A program made the translations under genes and the position numbers. A stretch of 64,000 nt of DNA from an uncultured Hyphomonadaceae bacterium. Lineage in GTDB: Bacteria > Pseudomonadota > Alphaproteobacteria > Caulobacterales > Maricaulaceae. How positions within the stretch are numbered: position 1 is the first letter of the stretch; the number at the start of each line of letters is the position of its first letter. Under the pieces are notes generated by a model. The model saw only the letters and a program-made list of their open reading frames with translations. It was not told the origin of the DNA and made no database searches. Location of the stretch: contig CAJXPX010000008.1 in the NCBI GenBank assembly GCA_913058335.1, positions 62,001 to 126,000 on the forward strand, in the 5' to 3' direction. Shown one piece after another: positions 30,707 to 38,892 of this stretch.

Positions 30707-31768
30707 TTGGACTTGCCACACATACCGGATCGCATGGCGGCCTACCCCATCGGAGCCGCACAAATATTAGCGGATAAAGTTGCCCAAGACATGATGGTCT
30801 TCGTAAAGCGTCATGTTTTTACAGCTATGACGCTGGAGCCAAACCTAAACTGGCGGGACGTTTTTGTTCTTTCCCAGATATTACGATACCCTGAAGGGCT
30901 CACGCCTGCCGAAATTTCTGGGAATACGCGGCTTGATCCCGCAACCGTTTTGCGGGCCGATGAAAAACTTCAAAAGGCGCGTTACATTGTTATTCTTGAG
31001 CAAGCCTTTGACGCACGCTCTAACCTCATTCAAATTACGCCAGCGGGCGCAAGTTTTCTGGAGGAGCTTTTCCAAACTTACTTGTTGAAACAGGAACAGG
31101 TGTATGAGAACTTTCTGCCGCGACTTGAAAAACAAGATATTCGAAACATTTTTGAAACTTGTCTAGATATTCAGGAACATGCGGAGCAGCTTGCTTCTTT
31201 GTCAGCCACAGGTAAAATTCGAAGACAAAACCGGACCGGTTATTCCCGGGCGGCTCTTCAAGAGTCTTTTGATAACTTTCAGAAGTTTCCTGAATTCATT
31301 CTTCAGGTTTACTGTCGCCGGATCTCTAATGATTACATGAAGTTTCTTAAAATTCATGCCATGTCAAAAATGTCCGAGAAACCTCTTCGCAAGTCCCGCG
31401 AGTTACTGACTCTTATGACGCTTGAATATATGGAACATGATGCCACCGCCATGGATGTAGCTAAACTCATGCGGTTTGACCCTGCCACGACAAGCAGAGC
31501 CGTCTCTATTCTTACATCCGCTGGATGTATTAAGCCCCTTTCCGGCTATGCAGCGGATGACCGGAAAAAGCCTCTCAGCCTCTCTGAGAAAGGGATGCGG
31601 TCGGTTGCAGAATATAAAACCTTAATGTTAAAGGCTTACGAAAAGGCCAGCGACAGGCTCAATCTTCAAAGGCCAAAAACAGTTACGGTGAACCAACTCG
31701 GCATTCTTTATTTCCTTGGCAATAGGACTAAGGTATTCGCTTCAATCAAGCCCGGAAAACTGGTTTAA
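30707..31768 (+). CDS. MarR-family regulator with two winged-helix regions
   Basis: Two wHTH-like segments: GLTPAEISGNTRLDPATVLRADEKLQKARYI... and ATAMDVAKLMRFDPATTSRAVSILTSAGCIKPLSGYAADDRKKPLSLSEKG. The start codon is probably TTG at 30707. Confidence 0.7.
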   Translation: MDLPHIPDRMAAYPIGAAQILADKVAQDMMVFVKRHVFTAMTLEPNLNWRDVFVLSQILRYPEGLTPAEISGNTRLDPATVLRADEKLQKARYIVILEQAFDARSNLIQITPAGASFLEELFQTYLLKQEQVYENFLPRLEKQDIRNIFETCLDIQEHAEQLASLSATGKIRRQNRTGYSRAALQESFDNFQKFPEFILQVYCRRISNDYMKFLKIHAMSKMSEKPLRKSRELLTLMTLEYMEHDATAMDVAKLMRFDPATTSRAVSILTSAGCIKPLSGYAADDRKKPLSLSEKGMRSVAEYKTLMLKAYEKASDRLNLQRPKTVTVNQLGILYFLGNRTKVFASIKPGKLV

Positions 31769-31783
31769 GCGCCCCACAGTTAA

Positions 31784-31815
31784 TTGAAATTTCAATATAT
31801 TTCTTGAAGTTTCAA
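31784..31815. promoter_or_regulatory. Tandem candidate operators TTGAAATTTCAA and TTGAAGTTTCAA
   Basis: Sites at 31784-31795 and 31804-31815, start-to-start spacing 20 bp. Confidence 0.45.
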
Positions 31816-32095
31816 CCCGCTGTAATCATTGTGCTTTTTCCTATCCCCGTTAACGATTCCGTAAAGTCGCCTCCTTAGCTTAAGCTGTGTCGGAGCCTAG
31901 TTTTATTAGTCTGCCAACATAAATTCTCCCGAAATATCGGGCTTATCATCTCACGCGACGCGCTAGGATTGCGCCCTGAGTAATTTCGCCTCTCTAACGC
32001 GGCGAATGCCCTTGGTCATCGCCCCTTTTAACCTTCACGTTAAACCAGTCCGGCTTCCCAGACTGTAAAAACTGTGATATTCTTGAAGACACCAA

Positions 32096-32545
32096 ATGAG
32101 CAGTTCTCAATCATTATCGACTAAAATGACTGTTCTTTTGGTTTTACATCAGGACGGCGTGACGTGTGATATTCGGGACACCCTGATAAGTGATGGATAT
32201 AATGTTATAGGACCTGTTAGCAGTGTAACCGCCGCCTATATGGCTATTTTGGATGAAGATCCCGATATGGCAATTATCGATCAAAAAGTCTGTCAGGATC
32301 AAACGGAAATCATGTCAGATACCCTTATCCAGATCGGGATTGAACATCTGGTTATCTGTCATACCCCCCCGCATATGCTAAAGCGGGAATTAGGGCACGG
32401 AGCCATGCGCGGGCTTGTAACGGCGCCTCATAAAAATAAGGCCGAGGATATCAGTCACGAGCTTTGTTACATGCGAGCCAAGAAAATCAGGCGCAACGCG
32501 CAACCGGGCGGACAGCATAACAAGTTCCAGACCTCTTTTTCGTGA
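32096..32545 (+). CDS. Receiver-like (response-regulator receiver fold) protein, degenerate
   Basis: TVLLVLHQDGVTCDIRDTLISDGYNVIGPVSSVTAAYMAILDEDPDMAIIDQKV...IEHLVICHTPP...LVTAPHK follows the CheY secondary-structure pattern but with altered key residues. Confidence 0.6.
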   Translation: MSSSQSLSTKMTVLLVLHQDGVTCDIRDTLISDGYNVIGPVSSVTAAYMAILDEDPDMAIIDQKVCQDQTEIMSDTLIQIGIEHLVICHTPPHMLKRELGHGAMRGLVTAPHKNKAEDISHELCYMRAKKIRRNAQPGGQHNKFQTSFS

Positions 32546-32646
32546 CAATAATTTAGCACTTAAAGTGCGCTCTTGCTGCTTGGCATGACGATGTCTTAAT
32601 AAATTTAGTAAGGTTTCGTTCACCATAAACCGTTAGTTTCATACCT

Positions 32647-33492
32647 ATGAAACATATTATCTTACCCCTGCTCTGCGCCTCAATTTTATCTGGCTGTTCC
32701 CTCACAAGTGCGGGACTCAGCAAGCATGACGAACGTAGTTTCGCTGGCGTTCTGAATGATGTGAATGCGGGCAAAGCCATTAAAGCCCGCATGACCCGTG
32801 CTTATGATTATAATCTCAAAAATGTAGATATCGAAGTGTCCGAAGGAGTCGCGCTTCTTTCCGGTAACACGCCAAGCAAAGAGGACCGTATTGAAGCCGC
32901 CCGCATAGCCTGGTCCGCCCCTCATGTTGAACAAGTCGGGAATGAAATTATAATCGGTGATAAGCGCGGCTTTATTCGCGGGGCCAAAGACGGGGTTTTG
33001 GAAAAAGCGGTTCGAACGCGGCTTCTGGCAAATGGGTCCATCAAATCCCAAAATTTCAATGTCGAAACCCATGAAGGCGTTGTTTATCTATTAGGCGTCG
33101 CTCGAACGCCGGACGAATTAGAACAGGCAGCACAAGTCGCCGCCCAAACCCGAGGCGCCAGAGAGGTTATCTCTTATGCCAGAGTGGCTGACAGCACAGC
33201 GTCATATGCTTCTCAAACAGCTGCGCCTTTCGCCCCTCAAGGTTATCCGCCCATAAATGCTCCGGCGCAGCGCGAGCTACCTGACTATCTGACAAGTGAG
33301 CCCTCTCCCCCTGATTACGCGGCACCTGAGCAGGACACAGCTCCTATTCGCAAAGCCCCTTATGACGAACCTATTCGCCTGCACCGCAATCAGGCTGAAG
33401 ACTCCTCAATAAATGAAGAGCCTTATTATATTGATCCGAATACGGGCAAACAAATCCCCGTGTCGAATATCATTCGAAGGTACAGAGACTAA
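32647..33492 (+). CDS. BON domain-containing lipoprotein
   Basis: Lipobox ASILSGCSL; two BON-like repeats (NVDIEVSEGVALLSGNTPSKEDRIEAARIAWSAPHVEQVGNEI; NFNVETHEGVVYLLGVARTPDELEQAAQVA); Pro-rich tail. Confidence 0.82.
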   Translation: MKHIILPLLCASILSGCSLTSAGLSKHDERSFAGVLNDVNAGKAIKARMTRAYDYNLKNVDIEVSEGVALLSGNTPSKEDRIEAARIAWSAPHVEQVGNEIIIGDKRGFIRGAKDGVLEKAVRTRLLANGSIKSQNFNVETHEGVVYLLGVARTPDELEQAAQVAAQTRGAREVISYARVADSTASYASQTAAPFAPQGYPPINAPAQRELPDYLTSEPSPPDYAAPEQDTAPIRKAPYDEPIRLHRNQAEDSSINEEPYYIDPNTGKQIPVSNIIRRYRD

Positions 33493-33495
33493 CCT

Positions 33496-35613
33496 TTAGA
33501 AACTTGTGCTGACCGCGAACCGGACATTTCGTCCGGGCAGCGGCACGACATCTTTCAGAACAGAGGTGTGCTGACGCGCATCGACATCAAATGCATTATG
33601 AAGTGAAACACTGATCCGAACGGGTTGAGTTTCAATCGGCGCCCTCCACGTCACAAAGATATTTGTTAAAGCGTAATCCTCCGTTGGCGTTTCAAATAAG
33701 CCAACATCATTTTGCTTTGACGCATAATCCAATTCAGCCCGAAGTTTTAATCTATCTGATTCAGCTTCAATTCCGCCCAAAACAGAGAGCGGCGGAATGC
33801 GCGGAAGATTCCCGCTATCTGTTTCGGCTCGAACATATTCGACAAGACCATCAACTTTTACGTCAAATTTTCCTACTTGCGCGATTGGCATGCCGCCCTG
33901 AATTTCAAACCCTTTAAACGTCGCATCTTCGCCCGTGAACTGAAAGACATCCAAGCCGTCCTCCGTCTCGCCTGTTGCCGTTTCGAAAATATAGTCTTTA
34001 TAATCTGTATAAAAGGCATTTAATGTCAGGAAGCGTCCGCTTTGCCGGTAGCGGATGGCTCCTTCAATCCCTCTGGCCGTTTCAAGACCTAAGGTCGGGT
34101 TTCCCACTTCAAATTGCTCCGTCGCAAGATGCGGGCCATTGGAATACAGCTCCTCTGTAGTAGGGGCACGTTCCGTCCGGAAAGCCGTCCCGCCGAAGCG
34201 AATAGTATCGCTCAGGTGATAGTCTCCGCCAGCGGAAAAGCTTATACCTTCAAAGTTCAGGCTCTCGCCTGTAATCGCGTTTTCTTGATCTGTTGTTTCA
34301 AGTCGGGCAGCCCCTTCGAGGTGAAGGGCTCCTAGTTCTTTTTCCTGAAACGTATAAAAGCCCAGCTCTTGCGTGTTGGTTGGCGGAACAAAGGCTTCAT
34401 CCCCTATTGCCGCAAAATCGCGATCCCGGAACTGAACACCATAAGCGCCGCTCCACCCGTCACGTTCTTTTTGAATGGCTTCACCGCGGATTTCATAGCC
34501 TTCATTCGTAAAGACAGTTCCCGGCTCTCCAGGGCCTTCAAATTCTATATGCTTATAATCTGCATAGCCGCCGAAAACTTGTAGGGTCTCTATAAAACCG
34601 CCGAGCTTTAACCGACCATTTACGTCCACACGCGTTTGATCGAGACCGATGGTAACTTGTTCCTCTCCATGGGCTTCATGATCTTCTGCATGCTCATGGC
34701 CTTCTTCATGCTCATGGTCTTCTGCATGGCCCTCTTCACCATGAGCGTGACCTCCGGGAATACCATAATCTGACTGGAAGTTATGAATAGAAAACCCCAA
34801 GAACCCTCGCTCGCCGACATAAGACAGTCCGCCCGTTAAAGATTGTGATTTGACGGCTGAATTATCGAGAGTTCCAAACGCTTCCGCTTCTTCCTCATGT
34901 TCGTGGCCTTCCTCTTCATGCTCTTCTTCGTGTTCCGCATCTTCGGCTGCGCGAAGAGCATCGCTCTCGGCAAAACCCGGAATATTGTAATCGTCCGTTT
35001 CTTTAAATGTCCCGTCGACATGTAAAACAAAATTCCCGAAAGATTTATCAACGGATCCGGCGACTTCGCGTCCGGCGTCCACGCTAGAGGCGCCAACTCT
35101 GAAAGCGCCGTCCAGACCGCCTTCCGGTAGGCTGTCAGGAATGCGCCCGTCTATGACATTCACCACGCCGCCTGAACCAGACGAACCATAACGCAAAAGA
35201 GCCGCGCCTCGCAGAACCTCAATGCGTTCTGCCTGGGCCGGTTCAGCCGCCACAGCATGATCCGGAGACGCAGAAGACGCATCAATTGAGCCAATCCCAT
35301 TTGTCAGAACGCGTACTCGGTCTCCGCCCTGTCCCCGCAATATGGGGCGAGAGGCTCCGGCCCCGAAAAAGGTTGAGGAGACACCTGGTTCAGATTTCAA
35401 AGTTTCGCCAATCGTGGCTGCGAGGCGCTCTGAAAGCTCCTCCCCGCTTAGGACAGAAACACCAGTAATCGCTTCGTCCACAGACCGATTAAGAGGGGAT
35501 CCGGTGACAATGATTTCGTCAATCTCGGAATCAAGATTTTGCGCCATAGCCGGCGCAGCAAAAATGAGTGTGGCAGAAAGTGCCGAAAAACTAAGTAAAG
35601 AAGACCGCAACAT
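33496..35613 (-). CDS. TonB-dependent receptor with His/Glu-rich loops, likely metal (zinc) uptake, ZnuD-like
   Basis: Signal MLRSSLLSFSALSATLIFAAPAMAQ; plug IIVTGSPLNRSVDEAITGVSVLSGEEL...GQGGDRVRVLTNGIGSIDASSASPDHAVAAEP; HEEEHEEEGHEHEEE and HAHGEEGHAEDHEHEEGHEHAEDHEAHGEE; C-terminal VRFAVSTSF. Confidence 0.85.
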   Translation of the reverse strand: MLRSSLLSFSALSATLIFAAPAMAQNLDSEIDEIIVTGSPLNRSVDEAITGVSVLSGEELSERLAATIGETLKSEPGVSSTFFGAGASRPILRGQGGDRVRVLTNGIGSIDASSASPDHAVAAEPAQAERIEVLRGAALLRYGSSGSGGVVNVIDGRIPDSLPEGGLDGAFRVGASSVDAGREVAGSVDKSFGNFVLHVDGTFKETDDYNIPGFAESDALRAAEDAEHEEEHEEEGHEHEEEAEAFGTLDNSAVKSQSLTGGLSYVGERGFLGFSIHNFQSDYGIPGGHAHGEEGHAEDHEHEEGHEHAEDHEAHGEEQVTIGLDQTRVDVNGRLKLGGFIETLQVFGGYADYKHIEFEGPGEPGTVFTNEGYEIRGEAIQKERDGWSGAYGVQFRDRDFAAIGDEAFVPPTNTQELGFYTFQEKELGALHLEGAARLETTDQENAITGESLNFEGISFSAGGDYHLSDTIRFGGTAFRTERAPTTEELYSNGPHLATEQFEVGNPTLGLETARGIEGAIRYRQSGRFLTLNAFYTDYKDYIFETATGETEDGLDVFQFTGEDATFKGFEIQGGMPIAQVGKFDVKVDGLVEYVRAETDSGNLPRIPPLSVLGGIEAESDRLKLRAELDYASKQNDVGLFETPTEDYALTNIFVTWRAPIETQPVRISVSLHNAFDVDARQHTSVLKDVVPLPGRNVRFAVSTSF

Positions 35614-35679
35614 GGGTACACCTTTCAAACAATAAACAAGGGAAAGCCCGCGCGAAAACACGGACAGATAGTCATAAGT

Positions 35680-35982
35680 TTATTGTGGAAAGGGTGGAGC
35701 CCGCGGCGGCGGGGCGCGGAGTTGCGGCGCAAGAAGCGGGGCTGGGCGGACTGTTTCGACAAAGGTCGTTTTGACAGGAAAGGCGACATAATCGGTCTGA
35801 ACAACAGCAGGCTGAGGCGCGACGCAATCATGGGAAGCGATATTCACCGCACAAAGAACGCCCTCATGTTGATGCGGGCTGTCTCCATAGGTGGCGGCGT
35901 GAGCGGCAGAGAAACTCTGGACAGCTAAAAACCACCCTGCCAGCAGCAGAAGGAGAAAACGATATGTGCGAGATGCCGTCAC
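35680..35982 (-). CDS. Small exported protein, DUF2946-like
   Basis: Signal-peptide-like N-terminus (RFLLLLLAGWFLAVQSFSAAHA) and GDSPHQHEGVLCAVNIASHDC, next to the metal TonB receptor; GTG start. Confidence 0.55.
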   Translation of the reverse strand: MTASRTYRFLLLLLAGWFLAVQSFSAAHAATYGDSPHQHEGVLCAVNIASHDCVAPQPAVVQTDYVAFPVKTTFVETVRPAPLLAPQLRAPPPRAPPFPQ

Positions 35983-36067
35983 GTTATCTTATTACACATA
36001 GCGATGATAAGGGCGCAAGAGAGAATGCGGCCTTCGCTGCATTCCCTAAACTTGGGGGCCTGAAAAC

Positions 36068-36784
36068 TTATGCCTTAAGCGCCGCTGTCTGGATTTTGCA
36101 AAGTTCTTCAATACCCTTTGCAGCCAAACGTGTGAGTTCCGCCATTTCAGCGGCTGTGAAAGGCACATCTTCTGCACTGGCCTGCACTTCGATAATGCCG
36201 CCAGTTTCGGTTAAAACAAAATTGGCATCCGCTTGGGCTGTGCTGTCTTCGACATATTCGAGGTCAAGGCGGCATTCGCCTTCGACTATCCCGCAAGACA
36301 CGGCGGCCATTCTATCTGTGATAGGAGTTTCGGCGATTAAACCCTGTTCCACCAATTTATCGCAAGCCTGAGACAAGGCAACCCAAGCCCCGGTGATAGA
36401 GGCGGTGCGGGTACCGCCATCGGCCTGCATAACATCGCAATCGAGAATGATTTGGCGCTCCCCCAGTTTTGTCAGATCAATCGCAGCTCGAAGGGACCGG
36501 CCAATTAGGCGCTGGATCTCAACTGTGCGTCCGCCTTGTTTGCCGCGCGCGGCTTCGCGGTTGTTACGGGAATGAGTCGCTCGCGGGAGCATACCATACT
36601 CCGCAGTCACCCAGCCTTTGCCGGAACCTTTCATCCAGCGCGGAACATTTTCATCGACACTGGCGGTACAAAGGACATGAGTTTCGCCGAATTTAGCCAA
36701 ACATGACCCCTCAGCGTAGCGGGACACGCCGGCCTCCAAAGTGATAGGGCGTAAATCTTCACGATTTCGATTATTTGGGCGCAT
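36068..36784 (-). CDS. rph: Ribonuclease PH
   Basis: [50 protein letters not shown]...[44 protein letters not shown]. Confidence 0.95.
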   Translation of the reverse strand: MRPNNRNREDLRPITLEAGVSRYAEGSCLAKFGETHVLCTASVDENVPRWMKGSGKGWVTAEYGMLPRATHSRNNREAARGKQGGRTVEIQRLIGRSLRAAIDLTKLGERQIILDCDVMQADGGTRTASITGAWVALSQACDKLVEQGLIAETPITDRMAAVSCGIVEGECRLDLEYVEDSTAQADANFVLTETGGIIEVQASAEDVPFTAAEMAELTRLAAKGIEELCKIQTAALKA

Positions 36785-36887
36785 AAGGGGACCTTTCTTA
36801 AATAGGCTTCCGCGTTAGACAGGCTGAGGAAGAAAGACCAGACCCAAATATGACAAAACTGAATTCAGAGACGATTTGTCAGAGGGA

Positions 36888-37475
36888 TTAAGAGGCGGGG
36901 ACACGTCGCCAGACGACCGAATAAGGTGCCTCTTCTCCGCCTCCTTTCGTCACTTGATTTTCATAAATATAAAATCCGTTTTCCGGCGCGGTGAAGCGGT
37001 TTATACCGCGTTTTGGACCGACGACTTCGGTGCTGGAAATCAAAACCGGTTCACACATCAAAGCTTCCAAAAAATAGAGGCCCTTGCAGGATTGAATATT
37101 GAGAACAGCAGAATGCCCCTCTGGAAACCTGTAGTCGACCTGTAACATCTGGCCCGCGCGAAAATAGCCGCGCTGAACATGAAACAAATCGAAAAAAGGC
37201 GAAAAAACGGTGCGGTTTTTATCATAATCAATATTTGGCAGCGTTTTATCATGCGTAGAAATCGCGAGGATAGATTTATTTGAAATGAGCGCCGGCAAAT
37301 AAAAGAGCGACATATAGCAAAGGCCCAAGCCAAGAATAATAGCGCCGGCCGTTGCCAATAAGCGCCGGTCACTCATGCTTCGCCGCTTTGGCTCGACATG
37401 ACCTTTCCGAAAGCGAAGGGTTTCATCTTCGCCCCGTTTGATGACTTCGTTTATTTGGACGGTTTTAAACGACAT
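36888..37475 (-). CDS. Hypothetical single-TM protein
   Basis: 195 aa ORF with one TM segment (LLATAGAIILGLGLCYMSLFYLPAL); no family recognised. Confidence 0.5.
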   Translation of the reverse strand: MSFKTVQINEVIKRGEDETLRFRKGHVEPKRRSMSDRRLLATAGAIILGLGLCYMSLFYLPALISNKSILAISTHDKTLPNIDYDKNRTVFSPFFDLFHVQRGYFRAGQMLQVDYRFPEGHSAVLNIQSCKGLYFLEALMCEPVLISSTEVVGPKRGINRFTAPENGFYIYENQVTKGGGEEAPYSVVWRRVPAS

Positions 37476-37685
37476 GTTTCCCTATTATTCTAAAATTCGC
37501 CTTATGCTATCGGGCAAACCTTAGAAAACCGTGAAAAGCCTTAGAGAGCGTCTGGAGGAAAATCCATTTTTCCGGTTGGGCTAGTTTTCCGCCTAGACAG
37601 GATCATCGTAAATATCGAGCTCTCCTACCGTCTTGGGAACCCCGTCCAAAGCGGAACCAGTTGTACGAAACCCCGTATTCTTTTT

Positions 37686-38195
37686 ATGAATGAAATAGGT
37701 TCACCGGAATATTTTCACTCGCTTTCGATTTGGGAAATGGCGGCTCGATTAGGTCTGGCTTGTGCTTTAGGATTTGCCGTCGGGTTTGACCGGGAGCTGA
37801 AATCGCGGGCCGCCGGGCTCCGTACACATATGCTCACCTCACTGGCGGCCGCAATTTTTATGGTTATCGCGCTGGAATTGATTGCCAAAATCGGGTCAGA
37901 TAGCGACCACACGCAAATGGACCCGCTCCGCGTTATAGAAGCCGTCACAGCCGGCGTTGCTTTTCTCGCCGCAGGAACAATTATTCAAGCCAAGGGCTCC
38001 GTTAAAGGCCTGACCACCGGCGCGAGCATGTGGCTGTCCGGCGCTGTGGGCCTCGCCTGCGGATCTGGCTTTTATCGCTTGGCGCTTCTTGGCACAGCGC
38101 TGTCTCTAATCGTTTTGATTCCCATTCGCTATTTTGAACGGCGCCTTCCTAAGAAAGATAAATCCGAAATATTAAATTCAACTGACGATGGATAG
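37686..38195 (+). CDS. MgtC/SapB family membrane protein
   Basis: MAARLGLACALGFAVGFDRELKSRAAGLRTHMLTSLAAAIFMV...TAGVAFLAAGTIIQAKGSVKGLTTGASMWLSGAVGLACGSGFY. Confidence 0.9.
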   Translation: MNEIGSPEYFHSLSIWEMAARLGLACALGFAVGFDRELKSRAAGLRTHMLTSLAAAIFMVIALELIAKIGSDSDHTQMDPLRVIEAVTAGVAFLAAGTIIQAKGSVKGLTTGASMWLSGAVGLACGSGFYRLALLGTALSLIVLIPIRYFERRLPKKDKSEILNSTDDG

Positions 38196-38805
38196 ACCCG
38201 TGAAAAATACTGATGCAACTGAATTTAAACAAAAACCCAAAACTTACGAATACCGAGTTTGGGATAGCTCCATTACCCTGTCCCAATCAGAGCTGGAATC
38301 TTCTTTCGGAAAGGGACGGCAAGAAAATCGAACAGATATTTATCTCCCCCCGACAGGAAACTATCTGCCAAAATTTAGAGGCCAGTCCCGCCTTGAGCTG
38401 AAAGAGAAACTGGACATAGTTGACGGTATTGAAAGCTGGGAGCGATCTGTCAGCGCCGACTTCCCGATCTCGGAAGCTGAGCTTGCGCGTTTTCAAAAGT
38501 GCATCCCGGATTTAGGGCTTTCACCCGAATCGTTTCGCGATGCGCAATCCGCTCTGTCCTTCTTGCGGGAGAGGCTCAACCTCTTACCCATAAAAAAAAG
38601 CCGGACTCTTTATGAAATAGAGATTCGCGGAGAAATTGGCGCAGAAATTGAACTAACCGCTATCTCGGTCAATAATAAAAACTATCAAACTCTGGCCATT
38701 GAATGCTCCGACCATCAAAGCGCTTCAAATTTGGCGGCAGAACTGAATCTCCACCGCTCGGAAAATATGTCCTATGCGGATTGGATTAGAAAGCAGGCTG
38801 GATAA
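38188..38805 (+). CDS. Hypothetical protein, possibly CYTH-like
   Basis: YEYRVWDSSITLSQSELE..., DIYLPPTGNYLPKFRGQSRLELKEKLDIVDGIESWE, LYEIEIRGEIGAEIELTAISV; overlaps mgtC by 8 bp. Confidence 0.5.
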   Translation: MDRPVKNTDATEFKQKPKTYEYRVWDSSITLSQSELESSFGKGRQENRTDIYLPPTGNYLPKFRGQSRLELKEKLDIVDGIESWERSVSADFPISEAELARFQKCIPDLGLSPESFRDAQSALSFLRERLNLLPIKKSRTLYEIEIRGEIGAEIELTAISVNNKNYQTLAIECSDHQSASNLAAELNLHRSENMSYADWIRKQAG

Positions 38806-38892
38806 ATTTATAAATAGTCCGGCAGTGCCTCTCATTCAGTTGCATCCGTCCTCTTGCATAAAGCGCCAAAACTGACCACATATATCCCTGAT

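Noticed and set aside
11660-32070. TTAA-Nx-TTAA pairs resembling CtrA sites (e.g. near 12239, 30655 and 32030)
   Set aside because: Spacings were 6 or 8 nt, not the consensus 7, in AT-rich intergenic DNA. Not convincing.
38806-38892. CIRCE element expected near hrcA
   Set aside because: No TTAGCACTC-N9-GAGTGCTAA was found upstream of hrcA or elsewhere in the window.
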